Below, one piece after another: positions 9,932 through 19,617 of a DNA stretch of 64,000 nt (position 1 is its first letter; each line of letters begins with the position of its first letter). The notes beneath the pieces were generated by a model. That model saw nothing but the letters and a program-made list of their open reading frames with translations, had not been told where the DNA came from and ran no database searches. This stretch comes from Microbacterium sp. EYE_78 (GTDB lineage: Bacteria; Actinomycetota; Actinomycetes; Actinomycetales; Microbacteriaceae), in NCBI RefSeq assembly GCF_023149035.1, contig NZ_JAHXMY010000002.1, positions 1,178,001 to 1,242,000 of the forward strand, given 5' to 3'. A program made the translations under genes and the position numbers.

Positions 9932-10966
9932 TCAGGCGCCGTAGGGTGCCCGCGTGGCGACGACGGTCACGAGCCGCTCGACGGCGAAGACGGCATCGCG
10001 CGACGCGCCCTTCACCTCGGCGTCGGCGCGCGCGGCGGCCTGGATGGCGACACCGAGCGAGGACTCCGTCCACCCGGCCAGGTCGCGCCGGGCACGGTCG
10101 ACCTGCCAGTCCTTCATCCCGATGCGCGCGGCGAGCTTCGCCGAGGGCTCGCGTGTGCCCGCGACCCGCGCCATGGTGCGCAGCTTCGATGCGATCGCCG
10201 CGACCATCGGAACGGGGTCGGCCCCGGACGCCAGCGCATGCCGCAGGGCGATGAGGGCGTCGCCGTAGCGGCCCGCGATCGCGGTGTCGGCCACGGCGAA
10301 CGCCGTCGTCTCGACCCGGCCGCCGTAGTAACGGGTGACGACCTGCTCGCCGATGTCGCCCTCGACGTCGGAGATGAGCTGCTGACAGGCAGCCGCGAGC
10401 TCGGTCAGGTCATCGGAGAACGCGGAGACGAGGGCCCGCAGCGCCGCCGGAGCGATCCGGCGCTTCGCCGCCTGGAACTCCCCCGCTGCGAAGTCGAACC
10501 GATCCGAGTCCCGTTTGACGGCGGGACACGCGATCTCCACGCCGCCGCCACTGCCGGAACGGATCGCGTCGAGCAGCTTCTTGCCCCGGACGCTCGCACC
10601 CGTGTGACGGAGGACGACGGTCGCACCGTCCTGCGGGTTCTGGAGATAGGAGATCGCCTCCATGAGGAACGCGTCCGAGCACTTCTCGACACCCGAGACA
10701 CGCACCAGACGCGGCTCGCCGAACAGCGACGGCGACGAAACGGCGAGGAGGGTGCCCGGCGCGTAGTCGTCGGCGCGGACATCGGTGACCTCGAGGCTCG
10801 GATCCTCGGCGCGCAGGTAATCCCGGATGCCGGCGGTCGCCCGCTCCGCGCAGATCTCCTCGGGTCCGGAGATGAGCACGACGGGTGCCGGCTGCGGGGC
10901 GCGCCAGGAGATCTGCGGGATGACCGACTTCGTCGCCTTGGCAGCAGGACGACGCGGACTCGGCAT
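9932..10966 (-). CDS. holA: DNA polymerase III subunit delta
   Basis: The delta subunit is the clamp-loader wrench that opens the beta sliding clamp. The 344-residue protein matches the divergent actinobacterial HolA pattern: an N-terminal PVVLISGPEEICAER segment (a degenerate P-loop position), LFGEPRLVRVSGVEKC, the collar-domain region AAALRALVSAFSDDLTELAAACQQL and the C-terminal DAVFAVERLVT. The ATG at 10966 follows a TAGGCT -10 box by six bases, so a leaderless mRNA is likely. The location downstream of comEC on the same strand and next to rpsT is a conserved arrangement. Confidence 0.93.
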   Translation of the reverse strand: MPSPRRPAAKATKSVIPQISWRAPQPAPVVLISGPEEICAERATAGIRDYLRAEDPSLEVTDVRADDYAPGTLLAVSSPSLFGEPRLVRVSGVEKCSDAFLMEAISYLQNPQDGATVVLRHTGASVRGKKLLDAIRSGSGGGVEIACPAVKRDSDRFDFAAGEFQAAKRRIAPAALRALVSAFSDDLTELAAACQQLISDVEGDIGEQVVTRYYGGRVETTAFAVADTAIAGRYGDALIALRHALASGADPVPMVAAIASKLRTMARVAGTREPSAKLAARIGMKDWQVDRARRDLAGWTESSLGVAIQAAARADAEVKGASRDAVFAVERLVTVVATRAPYGA

Positions 10967-10972
10967 GGCTCC

Positions 10973-10978
10973 AGCCTA
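10973..10978 (-). promoter_or_regulatory. Leaderless -10 box of holA
   Basis: TAGGCT on the minus strand, then six bases, then the holA ATG. It lies in the short gap after the comEC stop, so holA need not depend on comEC transcription. Confidence 0.55.
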
Positions 10979-10999
10979 CCGACGGCGGCGGACACGCCG

Positions 11000-13303
11000 T
11001 CATCTCGCGCCGTCGCGGGAGCGCCACACCCGCAAATGTTCGCCGTCGCGCCACAGTGCGATGTCGCCGGAGAGATCCGTGCGCGCGATGGTCGCATCCT
11101 CGGTTCGGAGCAGATCCAGGATCTCGTCGCGCGGATGACCGTAGGTGTTCTCACCGACCGTCACGAGCGCGAGGGCCGCATCGAGCTGCTCGTACAGCAC
11201 GGGATCCTGGTCGGCGCTGCCGTGATGGGCGACCTTGACGACATCGGCGGACCCGGGCAGCGCCCCGGTTGCGGCGAGCGACCGCTGAGCCTGCGCCGAC
11301 AGGTCGCCGAGGAACAGCGCGTCCGGCGTCTCGCAGCCCGTCATCTCGACGATGACGCTCGCGTCGTTGCCCGACGGGTACACCGGGTCGTCCCGCTTCG
11401 GCCACAGCACCGACCAGGCGCATCGACCCAGGCGACCGCGCTGCCCTGCCGACACCTGTTCGGTCTCGGCCCCCGCGTCGGCGAAGGCAGCCACCAGACT
11501 GGCGTCCTCCGGCGCGGCGATCGGTCCGTGCAGGAGCACGTCCGATCGCTCGAGGACCGCGTCTGCTCCGCCCTTGTGATCGAGGTCGAAATGCGTCAGC
11601 ACGACGATGTCGAGCCGGTCGACGGAGAAGCGCTCGAGGCATCCGTGCAGCGCTGCTGGGTCCGGCCCCGTGTCGATGAGCATGGTCTCGCCTGCGCTGC
11701 GCACGAGCACGGCGTCCCCCTGGCCGACCTCGCAGGCGGCGATGGTCCAGTCCGGGGGTACGCGCGCGCGGTCCCACAGCACACGAGCGGGTCCCGCTGC
11801 CACCGCGACGACGAGGATGCCGGCGAGCACGGCCGACGCCCATCGCCTCGCAGCGGCGTGCCGGACGCCGACGACCACCCCGAGCGCCGCGCCGCCGGCG
11901 GCGAGGGCGAGAAGCCCCGGAAGGCCCTCGAGCCACGCGAGCGACGTCCCCGGCAGCGCGGAGAACAGCTGAGCGGTGCCCGCGATCCACGCCGCCGGGA
12001 GCCACGCGATCGCCGCCAGCCCCTGCGCGAGGACGGGCACCGGCAGCGCCACGCAGGCCAGGAGTCCCAGCACGGTCGCCGCCGGTGCGGCCGGACCCGC
12101 GAGCAGATTCGCGAGAACGCCGAACACGGGCACGGTGGGCTCGATCAGGACGATGAGCGGTCCGCAGGCCAGCTGTGCGGCGAGCGGGACGGACAGCGCG
12201 AGCGCGGCGGGCGACGGCATCCATCTCGACAGCCCATCGGCCAGCGGTCCCGCGAACAGGAGCAGCGACGCCGTCGCGACGGTCGAGAGTGCGAAGCCGA
12301 GCGAGGCGGCGATCCACGGGTCGAGGATCAGCAGAACGCAGACGGAGACAGCGAGCACCGAGACCCCTGCGCCGATGCGTCCGAGCAGCACGCCCAGCAT
12401 CGCGATCGCCGCCATGGTCGCCGCCCGGACCACGCTCGGCTCGGGCGAGACCAGGACGACGAAGGCCACGAGGGTCAGCAGTCCCGCAGCGACCCGGACG
12501 GATCGTCGAGCACCGCACCACGCCGCGATGCCGAAGGCGATGCCGACGACCAGCGCACAGTTCGCCCCGGACACCGCCGTGAGGTGTGACAAGGATGCCG
12601 CCTTCATCTGCGCGTCGAGATCGTCGCCGACCGCGGAGGTGTCCCCGACAGCGAGCCCCGGAACGAGCCCCGCTGCGGGCGCGGGCAGCCCCTCGACTGC
12701 GACGACGAGACCTTGACGGAGCGACGCGGCGACCGCGAGGGCACCCGTCGGTGCGCGGATGCGGTCGGTCGAGGCGCCCTCCACGACGAGGACCGCCCGG
12801 TCCCCGGCATCCGCCTCGAACGCCGTCCCGGTCACCTCCAGCGTCGATCCGAGATCCAGGCCGTGCGGACGGTCGCCGATGCGGACGAGCACCGGGGCGG
12901 CGGCGTGCCGTGTCTCGGAGCCGATCCTCACCGACCGCGTCACGGCGTCGAAGCGATAGCCGGTCGCAGATCGCTCGACCTTGCCGACCACGTCCACGGC
13001 GAAGGTGACGCTCCGTCCGCCGTCGACCGGGAGGTCCGCGAGGGCCGCGCGGGCGGGCTGACCGATCGCGACATGCGAGGCGGCCGCAGCCGCCACGGCG
13101 AGAGCGACGGCTGCGACCGCCAGGGTGGTCGTCCACCGCAGTCGGCGTGCGAGCAGGAGCGTGAGAGCCGACGTCGGCCACAGCACGAGCGCGAGGGTGG
13201 ACGCGGCGTCCGGCGCGAGGATCGCGACGCCGGTGCCGGCCCACGCGACCGCGGCAATGGGGAGGAGGCGGAGGTCGCGCCGTCGCGCGGTGCGTCTGCT
13301 CAC
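11000..13303 (-). CDS. comEC: ComEC/Rec2 family DNA-uptake channel protein
   Basis: ComEC forms the inner-membrane channel for single-stranded DNA in transformable bacteria. The GTG at 13303 is chosen because its GTGA overlaps the comEA stop by four bases and the product then starts just ahead of the first hydrophobic helix (LRLLPIAAVAWAGTGVAILA). The 767-residue protein has N-terminal helices, an OB-like soluble loop, the ComEC_N competence region (ASLSHLTAVSGANCALV) with many transmembrane segments, and a C-terminal metallo-beta-lactamase domain with LTHFDLDHKGGAD and VAHHGSADQDP. All expected domains are intact. It is the second gene of comEA-comEC. Natural competence is rarely demonstrated in this family, so the role is inferred. 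Confidence 0.92.
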   Translation of the reverse strand: MSRRTARRRDLRLLPIAAVAWAGTGVAILAPDAASTLALVLWPTSALTLLLARRLRWTTTLAVAAVALAVAAAAASHVAIGQPARAALADLPVDGGRSVTFAVDVVGKVERSATGYRFDAVTRSVRIGSETRHAAAPVLVRIGDRPHGLDLGSTLEVTGTAFEADAGDRAVLVVEGASTDRIRAPTGALAVAASLRQGLVVAVEGLPAPAAGLVPGLAVGDTSAVGDDLDAQMKAASLSHLTAVSGANCALVVGIAFGIAAWCGARRSVRVAAGLLTLVAFVVLVSPEPSVVRAATMAAIAMLGVLLGRIGAGVSVLAVSVCVLLILDPWIAASLGFALSTVATASLLLFAGPLADGLSRWMPSPAALALSVPLAAQLACGPLIVLIEPTVPVFGVLANLLAGPAAPAATVLGLLACVALPVPVLAQGLAAIAWLPAAWIAGTAQLFSALPGTSLAWLEGLPGLLALAAGGAALGVVVGVRHAAARRWASAVLAGILVVAVAAGPARVLWDRARVPPDWTIAACEVGQGDAVLVRSAGETMLIDTGPDPAALHGCLERFSVDRLDIVVLTHFDLDHKGGADAVLERSDVLLHGPIAAPEDASLVAAFADAGAETEQVSAGQRGRLGRCAWSVLWPKRDDPVYPSGNDASVIVEMTGCETPDALFLGDLSAQAQRSLAATGALPGSADVVKVAHHGSADQDPVLYEQLDAALALVTVGENTYGHPRDEILDLLRTEDATIARTDLSGDIALWRDGEHLRVWRSRDGAR

Positions 13304-13953
13304 ACCGTCACCAGATCGCGAAGCGAAGCGAGCATCTTCTCGCCGATCCCGGGAACAGCCATCAGATCGTCGACGCTCGTAAAACGACCGTTGGACTCGC
13401 GCCAATCGAGGATCCGCTGCGCGATCGCCGGGCCGATGCGCGGCAGGGTGTCGAGCTCCGCGACGTCTGCGGTGTTCAGGTTCACGCGCCCGTCGTCCGG
13501 GCTCTGCTCGGCGACCTCGACGCTTTCATCACCCACCGCGGGGACGACCAACTGCTCCCCGTCGGTGACGGGTCGCGCGAGATTGACCCCTTCGCGGGCT
13601 GCGCCGTCGGTGAAGCCGCCCGCAGCGGAGACGGCGTCGACCACGCGGGCTGAGTGGTCGAGTCGGTACAGACCGGGCGCTCGCACCTCGCCCGACACAT
13701 GCACGTACACCGTCGCGGGTTCGACGGTCGCACGGGGACCGGCGTCCGGGACGGTCTCGATCGCCGCCTGTGCCCCGGTGCGGACGATGCCGATGCAGAT
13801 GGTGACCGCCGCAACCACGACGACCAAGACGATCGCGGCCCCGATGCCGAGACGGCGTCGCGACCCCGGCACCGTCTGCGCACCCATGGATCGATGGTGC
13901 TGCGCGGCGGCCGAAGCGACGCACTGAGCCTCTTCGGCGGTGGACAGACGCAT
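13300..13953 (-). CDS. comEA: ComEA-like helix-hairpin-helix DNA-binding protein
   Basis: ComEA is the membrane-anchored receptor that binds incoming DNA. The product has one N-terminal transmembrane helix (AAIVLVVVVAAVTICIGIV), an SLBB domain (VYVHVSGEVRAPGLYRL) and two C-terminal helix-hairpin-helix motifs (VNLNTADVAELDTLPRIGPAIAQRIL, then VDDLMAVPGIGEKML read in parts). The start is uncertain: ATG at 13953 is reported, but ATG at 13887 and TTG at 14022 are in frame and none has a good ribosome site. The 14-bp palindrome at 14025-14038 argues against the TTG. It overlaps comEC by four bases. No ComEB gene lies in the window. Confidence 0.85.
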   Translation of the reverse strand: MRLSTAEEAQCVASAAAQHHRSMGAQTVPGSRRRLGIGAAIVLVVVVAAVTICIGIVRTGAQAAIETVPDAGPRATVEPATVYVHVSGEVRAPGLYRLDHSARVVDAVSAAGGFTDGAAREGVNLARPVTDGEQLVVPAVGDESVEVAEQSPDDGRVNLNTADVAELDTLPRIGPAIAQRILDWRESNGRFTSVDDLMAVPGIGEKMLASLRDLVTV

Positions 13954-14024
13954 CCGGCGCGGCGTCGTGGAGAAGTCGTCGGACGTGCCTCTGAGGGCTT
14001 TTGTCCCCCAAATGGTGGACAAGA

Positions 14025-14038
14025 ACGCCGATCGGCGT
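14025..14038. promoter_or_regulatory. Perfect 14-bp palindrome upstream of comEA
   Basis: ACGCCGATCGGCGT is a perfect inverted repeat in the gap between comEA and the small plus-strand gene at 14123. It is a candidate operator for either gene. No regulator is assigned. Confidence 0.35.
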
Positions 14039-14122
14039 CACCATGGAGAAGGGAACTGGGCGGGAGACGGAGAGCCGCAGTCGGGAGCGGCTTCTCCGAC
14101 CAGTTCGGGAGGGGGTCGTGAG

Positions 14123-14284
14123 ATGAATGATGCGGTTCGGCGAGCGGTGGACAGCGCTCGGGGCGCGCAGCCGCCGGTGCGCATCGTCTACACCGACGCG
14201 ATCGCGCCCGAGTCTTTCCTCCGCTCCAGAGGGCACCTCGATCCCGTCCTCTTCGTCAGTTCCACCCACGCGTCGGCCGACTGA
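14123..14284 (+). CDS. Small hypothetical protein (53 aa)
   Basis: A 53-residue open frame beginning MNDAVRRAVDSARG and ending in VSSTHASAD. It is supported mainly by a strong GGAGGGGG ribosome-binding stretch that ends about 8 bases before the ATG. I recognise no family. The middle reads VRIVYTDAIAPESFLRSRG, which looks like ordinary protein rather than a shadow frame. It has no signal peptide or membrane helix. It sits in the divergent gap opposite comEA and is followed by 230 bases without a clear gene, so it appears monocistronic. Confidence 0.45.
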   Translation: MNDAVRRAVDSARGAQPPVRIVYTDAIAPESFLRSRGHLDPVLFVSSTHASAD

Positions 14285-14511
14285 TCGCTTCCGACCGGGC
14301 GAAGCAATGCACGCGGTGGCGGGTCCGACAACTGTCGGGTGGCGTCCTGGAATGGACCTCACCCGCAGGCAGGACCTACAGAGAAGACGCACCCACCCCA
14401 GCCGTCGCCTTCACCCCTGCCACACCACCGGGTCCCGAGAACGGCCCCGCGCCATCCGACCCCGCACCGTTCTGAGCGGCACGCGGCGGAGCCGCGTGCT
14501 TCACTGGCGGG
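14285..14511. other. Intergenic stretch with two small hairpins
   Basis: I see no convincing gene here. It contains a short inverted repeat CCGACA/TGTCGG near 14327-14340 and a tighter hairpin at 14479-14499 just ahead of the acetyltransferase gene. The C-rich middle (14380-14440) has no matching protein frame on either strand that I would trust. Confidence 0.4.
14479..14499 (+). promoter_or_regulatory. Hairpin just upstream of the GNAT gene
   Basis: A perfect 9-bp stem (GCACGCGGC / GCCGCGTGC) with a GGA loop ends 12 bases before the ATG at 14512. It could end upstream transcription or mask the start region. Confidence 0.35.
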
Positions 14512-14976
14512 ATGGAGCTGCTCCCCTACCGACGCGAGGACGAGGCGGACCTCATCCGGTTCCTCACTCGCGTCGATCTGACGCTGAGCGGTCTGGACGG
14601 GGTCGGCATCCGGATCTGGATCGACCGCGGCGATGACGGCGCCATCCGCGGCACGACCGGGTACGAGCTGAGCGACGACCGGCGCCACGCGCTCATCCGC
14701 AGCGTCGCCGTCGACCCGTCCGGCCGCCGCGAGGGTCGAGGGACGATGCTGGCCCGCGCGGCGCTGGCCCGCGCGACAGCGGACGGCGCGCGCACTGCGT
14801 GGCTGTTCAGCAGGCGATCAGGGCCGTTCTGGCAGCGTCTCGGCTTTCAGCCCGCCGACCGCGACGAGCTGGCGCACCGTCTTTCGAACACCCACCAGGT
14901 CGCACTCTTCCGACGAACCGGCAAGCTCAATCACGAGATCGCGTGGTCGAGACCGCTCGAGGTCATGCGACGGTGA
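14512..14976 (+). CDS. GNAT family N-acetyltransferase
   Basis: A 154-residue acetyltransferase of unknown substrate. The acetyl-CoA binding core is visible as [25 protein letters not shown] (the RxxGxG-like turn is RREGRG) around residues 62-84, followed by [24 protein letters not shown], the usual beta5 and GF segment. This resembles the arsenic-resistance/ArsN2-like or amino-acid GNATs, but I would not choose. It converges with leuS and the two stops overlap by 14 bases. Confidence 0.85.
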   Translation: MELLPYRREDEADLIRFLTRVDLTLSGLDGVGIRIWIDRGDDGAIRGTTGYELSDDRRHALIRSVAVDPSGRREGRGTMLARAALARATADGARTAWLFSRRSGPFWQRLGFQPADRDELAHRLSNTHQVALFRRTGKLNHEIAWSRPLEVMRR

Positions 14977-17542
14977 AGCTGACGACCTTCGGAGCCCGGA
15001 CGACGGCGCGCGTGATCTCCATGTCGCCGATCGCGCGACGAACCTTCTCATCCGCCAGCGCCACCTTCTCGAGCTCTTCGCTCGAGATCTTCGCCGGAAC
15101 CGACAGGGTGCCGCGCACCTTGCCGTTGATCTGCACGACAGCGGTGACCGACTCCTCGACGAGGAGCGTGGGGTCCGGCTGACGCCAGGGCGTCACGCCG
15201 ACGAACGGCTCGTAGCCGAGGATCTCCCACATCTCCTCCGCGGTGTGCGGCGCGAACAGGTCGAGCACCATCGCAACCGCCTCCGCCGCCTCACGGACGG
15301 CCGCGTCGGACGCGCCGGCGCCGGAGTCGATCGTCTTGCGCGTCGCGTTGACGAGCTCCATGAGGCGTGCCACGACCACGTTGAACTTGGACTGTTCGAC
15401 CAGGCCCACCACATCCGCCCACAGGCGGTGCGTGATCCGTCGGAGCGATGTGTCGCCCTCCGCCCACACCACATCGGTCGGGCACGCGACGTCGGCTGCC
15501 ACGCGGAGGGCACGCGAGAGGAACTTCTGCGCGCCGGTCGTCGAGACGTCCTCCCAGTTGATGTCGTCCTCGACGGGGCCGGCGAAGGCGATCGCGACGC
15601 GGACGGCGTCGGCGCCCGGGTCGTCCATGCTCGAGGCGAACTCGACGAGATTGCCCTTCGACTTCGACATCTTCGATCCGTCGAGGAGCACCATGCCCTG
15701 GTTGATCAGGCTCGTGAACGGCTCCGTGAAGTCGACGAGGCCCATGTCGAAGAGGACCTTGGTGATGAAGCGCGCGTACAGCAGGTGGAGGATGGCGTGC
15801 TCGACGCCGCCGATGTACGAGTCGACCGGCGCCCACTTGGATGCCTCCGCCGTCGGGAACGGCTCGGTCGCCCCGTTCGGGGCCAGGAAGCGCAGGAAGT
15901 ACCACGAGCTGTCGACGAAGGTGTCCATCGTGTCCGCGTCGCGAAGAGCGGGCTCCCCGGTCTCGGGGTCGACCGTCGACATCCAGTCCGTCGCACCGCC
16001 CAGCGGAGACGTGCCCTTGGGCTTGAGGTCGAGTCCCTTCGCGTCGGGCAGGATGACGGGCAGCTGCTCGTCGGGAACGGGGACGATGCGCCCGTCCTCG
16101 GTGTGGATCATCGGGATCGGCGTACCCCAGAAGCGCTGACGCGAGATGAGCCAGTCGCGGAGGCGGTAGGTCTTCGCGGCGCGCCCGTTGCCGGAGGCGG
16201 TGAGCTCCTCGATGGCACGAGCGATCGCATTCCGCTTCGACAGCCCGTTCAGCGATCCCGAGTTGATGAGGCGCCCTTCGCCCGTCAACGCGACACCCGT
16301 ACGCACGGGATCGATCGACTCGAGGTCATCGTCGATCGGGACACCGTCCTCGTCGACCTCGATCACCGGGATCGCACCGGTCACGGGTGCCGTCGTGTCG
16401 ACGACGACCTTCACGGGCAGGTCGAAGGCACGAGCGAAGTCGAGGTCGCGCTGATCGTGCGCGGGAACGGCCATGACCGCACCGTGCCCGTAGTCGGCCA
16501 GGACGTAGTCCGCCGCCCAGATCGGCAGACGCTCGCCGTTGATCGGGTTGATCGCGAAACGGTCGAGGAAGACGCCGGTCTTGGGCCGGTCTGCCGTTTG
16601 ACGCTCGATCTCGCTCGTCTTCTGCACCGTGTCGAGATAGTCGCGGAACCGCTGCTGCACCTCCGACGACGACCCCCCGACGAGCTCGGCGGCGAGGTCG
16701 GAGTCGGGGGCGACGACCATGAAGGTCGCGCCGTGGAGCGTGTCGGGGCGCGTTGAGAAGACCGTGATCTTCTCGGCACGACCCTCGATCTCGAAATCGA
16801 TGTCGGCGCCGATGGAGCGGCCGATCCAGTTGCGCTGCATCTGCAGCACCTTGTGCGGCCAGAAGCCCTCGAGCTGGTTCAGGTCATCGAGCAGACGGTC
16901 CGCGTACTCGGTGATCTTGAAGTACCACTGCGTCAGCTTCTTCTTCACGACCTCGAAGCCGCACCGCTCGCAGTGACCGTCGACGACCTGCTCGTTCGCG
17001 AGCACCGTCTGATCGTTCGGGCACCAGTTGACGGCGCTCTGCTTGCGGTAGGCGAGCCCGCGCTCGAAGAGACGCTGGAACAGCCACTGGTTCCAGCGGT
17101 AGTACTCCGGGTCGCTCGTGTGGAGCACACGGCTCCAGTCGTAGGACGAGCCGAAGGCTCGGAAGCTGACCTTGTGCTGGTCGATGTTGTTGTACGTCCA
17201 CTCGCGCGGGTCCGAACCGGCGCCACCCTTGATGGCGGCGTTCTCGGCGGGGAGGCCGAACGAGTCCCATCCGATGGGGTTCAGCACGTTGTACCCGCGG
17301 TGGCGCCAGAAGCGCGCGACCGCGTCGACGTACGCGTAGTTCTCGGCGTGACCCATGTGCAGATCGCCGGAGGGATACGGGAACATCCCGAGCACGTACT
17401 TGCGAGGCCTCGTGTCGTCGTCGCCTCCCGCTTTGAACGGGTCCGCTTCGGCCCAGCGGGCCTGCCACTTGGTCTGGATGGCGCGGGGGTCGAAGCTCGT
17501 CTGCTCGGAGGCAGCGGCGTCGTGGGAGGTGCTGGAGGACAC
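14963..17542 (-). CDS. leuS: Leucyl-tRNA synthetase
   Basis: Charges tRNA-Leu. The class I signature HMGH lies in [16 protein letters not shown] near the N-terminus and KMSKS occurs in [17 protein letters not shown]. The CP1 editing domain ([12 protein letters not shown] region and neighbouring [18 protein letters not shown]) is between them, and zinc-type cysteines occur in CERCGFE. The GTG at 17542 is preferred over an in-frame TTG at 17560, neither having a good ribosome site; the product is about 860 residues, normal for bacterial LeuRS. A TAGTCT -10 box about 50 bases upstream suggests its own promoter. Confidence 0.97.
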   Translation of the reverse strand: MSSSTSHDAAASEQTSFDPRAIQTKWQARWAEADPFKAGGDDDTRPRKYVLGMFPYPSGDLHMGHAENYAYVDAVARFWRHRGYNVLNPIGWDSFGLPAENAAIKGGAGSDPREWTYNNIDQHKVSFRAFGSSYDWSRVLHTSDPEYYRWNQWLFQRLFERGLAYRKQSAVNWCPNDQTVLANEQVVDGHCERCGFEVVKKKLTQWYFKITEYADRLLDDLNQLEGFWPHKVLQMQRNWIGRSIGADIDFEIEGRAEKITVFSTRPDTLHGATFMVVAPDSDLAAELVGGSSSEVQQRFRDYLDTVQKTSEIERQTADRPKTGVFLDRFAINPINGERLPIWAADYVLADYGHGAVMAVPAHDQRDLDFARAFDLPVKVVVDTTAPVTGAIPVIEVDEDGVPIDDDLESIDPVRTGVALTGEGRLINSGSLNGLSKRNAIARAIEELTASGNGRAAKTYRLRDWLISRQRFWGTPIPMIHTEDGRIVPVPDEQLPVILPDAKGLDLKPKGTSPLGGATDWMSTVDPETGEPALRDADTMDTFVDSSWYFLRFLAPNGATEPFPTAEASKWAPVDSYIGGVEHAILHLLYARFITKVLFDMGLVDFTEPFTSLINQGMVLLDGSKMSKSKGNLVEFASSMDDPGADAVRVAIAFAGPVEDDINWEDVSTTGAQKFLSRALRVAADVACPTDVVWAEGDTSLRRITHRLWADVVGLVEQSKFNVVVARLMELVNATRKTIDSGAGASDAAVREAAEAVAMVLDLFAPHTAEEMWEILGYEPFVGVTPWRQPDPTLLVEESVTAVVQINGKVRGTLSVPAKISSEELEKVALADEKVRRAIGDMEITRAVVRAPKVVSFTVA

Positions 17543-17589
17543 GGTGAACCAATCGTGCAAGTCGGGAGGGCGCGCGAAAGCGCCCGTCC

Positions 17590-17595
17590 AGACTA
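17590..17595 (-). promoter_or_regulatory. Putative -10 box of leuS
   Basis: TAGTCT on the minus strand between pabB and leuS would give a leader of about 40 bases. No T-box or hairpin leader is seen here, unlike ileS. Confidence 0.4.
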
Positions 17596-17609
17596 GCGGA
17601 ACGGCCGTT

Positions 17610-18899
17610 TCACCAGCCCGGAGGCAGTGCCCCGCCGATCGCGGCGAGCGGTCCTCGCGCCTTGATCCCGACCTCCGCGACCTCGTCCGCCGCGACCGAG
17701 CCCCAGGTGATGCCGCCGCCCGCCCCGACGAACGCGCCTCGAGGGTGGATCACCACCGAGCGGATGACCATCGCGAGGTCCGCTCCGCCGTCGTCGCCGA
17801 TCCACCCGAAGCATCCCGAGTACACGCCCCTCGGCTCCTGCTCCAGACGGTGCAGGATCTGCATCGCCGACAGCTTCGGGGCGCCGGTCATGCTCCCCGC
17901 CGGGAACGTCGCGTCGAGGACATCGCCGATCGTCGTCTGCGGGCGCAGCCGTCCCGCCACCGTGCTCACGAGCTGGTGCACCGCCGGGTAGGACTCGACC
18001 TCGAGGAGCTTCTCGACCGTCACCGACCCGGGGATGCAGACCCGCTGCAGGTCGTTCCGCATGAGGTCGACGATCATGACGTTCTCCGCCTGCTCCTTCT
18101 CGCTCCCGCGCAGCTCGGCGGCGAGCGCGGCATCCGTCGCGGCATCCGTGCCCCGCGGCCTCGTCCCCTTGATGGGCTTCGTGCGGATGACACCGCCGCC
18201 GACGGTGACGAACTGCTCGGGCGACGCGCTGACGAGCGCGTGCGGTCCGCTCCGGATGACACCCCCGTGGTGCGACGGCGTCGCCTCGCGGAGGCGGAGG
18301 TAGGCGTCGACGGGATCGATGGATGCCTCGGTCTCGAACCGCGTCGTCAGGCACAGCTGATACGCGTTCCCCTCCCGGATCTCGTCGCGACACTCCTCGA
18401 TGAGCGCGGCATAGCGGTCGGGCGTGTGTCGCCCGCGGATGCGGACCGCGTCCGCGACCGGCACCTCGCGCGGGTGCGCCGCGGAGATCTGCGCCTCGAC
18501 CTCTGCGCACCACGCAGCGAGCCCGTCCGCGTGCGCGAACGCGATCATCCGCCGCGCGGCGTGGTCCACGGCGACGAGCCGCTCCACCCGCAGCCAGCGC
18601 TCCGGCGGCGCGTCATCGTGTGCGGAGGGCGCTCCCGCCCGCGCCGCCGCCGCGTCGTAGCCGGACCAGCCGACCCATCCGCCGCGGAAGGGCCCCACGG
18701 CCGCGTCCGGTGCGCCGGCGCACACCACCTCGGTCGCGGCGGATGCCGGGAGCCCCGTCCCGAGCCAGCTCCAGCCGTCCGTCGCCGCGGGGCCGGCATC
18801 GAGCCAGAAGGAGTGCTCCGCGTCCGCCGACAGCGCCGCGTACAGCGCCGCCGGGTCGTTCCAGCCGGAGATCGCTCGGGCGACGAGGACGCTGGACAC
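17610..18899 (-). CDS. pabB: Aminodeoxychorismate synthase component I (PabB-type chorismate-binding enzyme)
   Basis: Converts chorismate and ammonia to aminodeoxychorismate for p-aminobenzoate and folate. The chorismate-binding domain motifs are all present: [38 protein letters not shown] and YSGCFGW, with GGGITWGS near the end. The PIKGT motif carries the lysine typical of PabB, whereas anthranilate synthase TrpE has PIAGT, which supports PabB. No glutamine amidotransferase domain is fused or adjacent. The GTG at 18899 is chosen because TACCCT lies six bases upstream (leaderless geometry); this gives 429 residues. An alternative GTG at 18941 would touch the divergent dedA start. Confidence 0.88.
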   Translation of the reverse strand: MSSVLVARAISGWNDPAALYAALSADAEHSFWLDAGPAATDGWSWLGTGLPASAATEVVCAGAPDAAVGPFRGGWVGWSGYDAAAARAGAPSAHDDAPPERWLRVERLVAVDHAARRMIAFAHADGLAAWCAEVEAQISAAHPREVPVADAVRIRGRHTPDRYAALIEECRDEIREGNAYQLCLTTRFETEASIDPVDAYLRLREATPSHHGGVIRSGPHALVSASPEQFVTVGGGVIRTKPIKGTRPRGTDAATDAALAAELRGSEKEQAENVMIVDLMRNDLQRVCIPGSVTVEKLLEVESYPAVHQLVSTVAGRLRPQTTIGDVLDATFPAGSMTGAPKLSAMQILHRLEQEPRGVYSGCFGWIGDDGGADLAMVIRSVVIHPRGAFVGAGGGITWGSVAADEVAEVGIKARGPLAAIGGALPPGW

Positions 18900-18905
18900 C
18901 TCCTC

Positions 18906-18911
18906 AGGGTA
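18906..18911 (-). promoter_or_regulatory. Leaderless -10 box of pabB
   Basis: TACCCT on the minus strand, six bases, then the GTG at 18899. It decides the start codon, since the GAGGAG that lies directly against the GTG is too close to act as a ribosome site. Confidence 0.55.
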
Positions 18912-18929
18912 GACGGACGGCAGCGCGGA

Positions 18930-18935
18930 TACTCT
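18930..18935 (+). promoter_or_regulatory. Leaderless -10 box of the dedA gene
   Basis: TACTCT, six bases, then GTG at 18942. With the pabB box at 18906-18911 this makes a compact divergent promoter region. Confidence 0.55.
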
Positions 18936-18941
18936 GAGCAC

Positions 18942-19613
18942 GTGAACGACATCCTCGACTGGCTGCTCGAGACCGTGCAGGCCGTCGACCCCGTCGTTCG
19001 CACGCTGGTCGCCGGAGTCGCGGTGATGCTCGAGACCAGTGTGCTCGTGGGGCTCATCGTGCCGGGTGACACGATCGTCATCGTGGCGGGCACGGCTGTC
19101 GACAGCCTGGCCGAAGGCGCCTGGCTCGTTCTCGCAGTCCTGGTCGGAGCGCTCGTCGGGGAGAGCATCGGGTACGCCCTGGGCAGGTGGCTGGGGCCCC
19201 GCATCCGGTTCTCCCGCGTCGGCCGCCTGATCGGCGAGCACAACTGGACCCGGGCGGAGCTGTACCTCCGCCGCCGCGGAGGACCCGCGATCTTCCTCTC
19301 GCGCTTCCTTCCCGTCCTCCACTCGCTCGTGCCCCTGACGGTGGGGATGAGCGGGTTCGCCTATCGGCGTTTCCTCGCATGGACGACACCCGCCTGCGCC
19401 CTCTGGTCCATCGCGTACGTGTCCGTCACCGCGGTGGCGGCGGAGGGGTACCGCGAGATCTCGGACAGCCTGCACTACGCCGGGTACCTGTTCGTCGGGG
19501 CGATCGTCGTCTTCCTGATCGCGGTCTACGTCGTCAAGCGCATCATCGGCGCGCGGGAGGCACGGCATCTCGCTCCGGAGTCCGAACCGGGTGCGGAGGA
19601 CGTGAAAGACTGA
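18942..19613 (+). CDS. DedA family membrane protein
   Basis: DedA proteins are inner-membrane proteins linked to lipid flipping and membrane homeostasis. The 223-residue product has several hydrophobic helices (VLVGLIVPGDTIVIVAGTA, LVLAVLVGALVGESIGYALG, YLFVGAIVVFLIAVYVV) and the family signature around RRRGGPAIFLSRFLPVLHSLVPLTVGMSG. The E...GD..... glycine motif VPGDT and the conserved Arg in SRF are present. The GTG start follows a leaderless -10 box. The next gene (App1-like) begins four bases after the stop, so the pair is probably cotranscribed, which would link two lipid-related functions. Confidence 0.9.
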   Translation: MNDILDWLLETVQAVDPVVRTLVAGVAVMLETSVLVGLIVPGDTIVIVAGTAVDSLAEGAWLVLAVLVGALVGESIGYALGRWLGPRIRFSRVGRLIGEHNWTRAELYLRRRGGPAIFLSRFLPVLHSLVPLTVGMSGFAYRRFLAWTTPACALWSIAYVSVTAVAAEGYREISDSLHYAGYLFVGAIVVFLIAVYVVKRIIGAREARHLAPESEPGAEDVKD

Positions 19614-19617
19614 ATCG

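Noticed and set aside
10238..12589. 783-residue plus-strand frame over holA and comEC
   Set aside because: It spans two real genes on the other strand and has no recognisable domain.
14022..17560. T-box ahead of leuS or valS
   Set aside because: No TGGNACCGCG sequence lies upstream of leuS or valS; only ileS has one.
18897..18946. Overlapping head-to-head starts at CACGTG (18939-18944) for pabB and dedA
   Set aside because: The GTG at 18941 for pabB is possible but the start at 18899 has a well-placed -10 box, so the shared CACGTG is probably coincidence.
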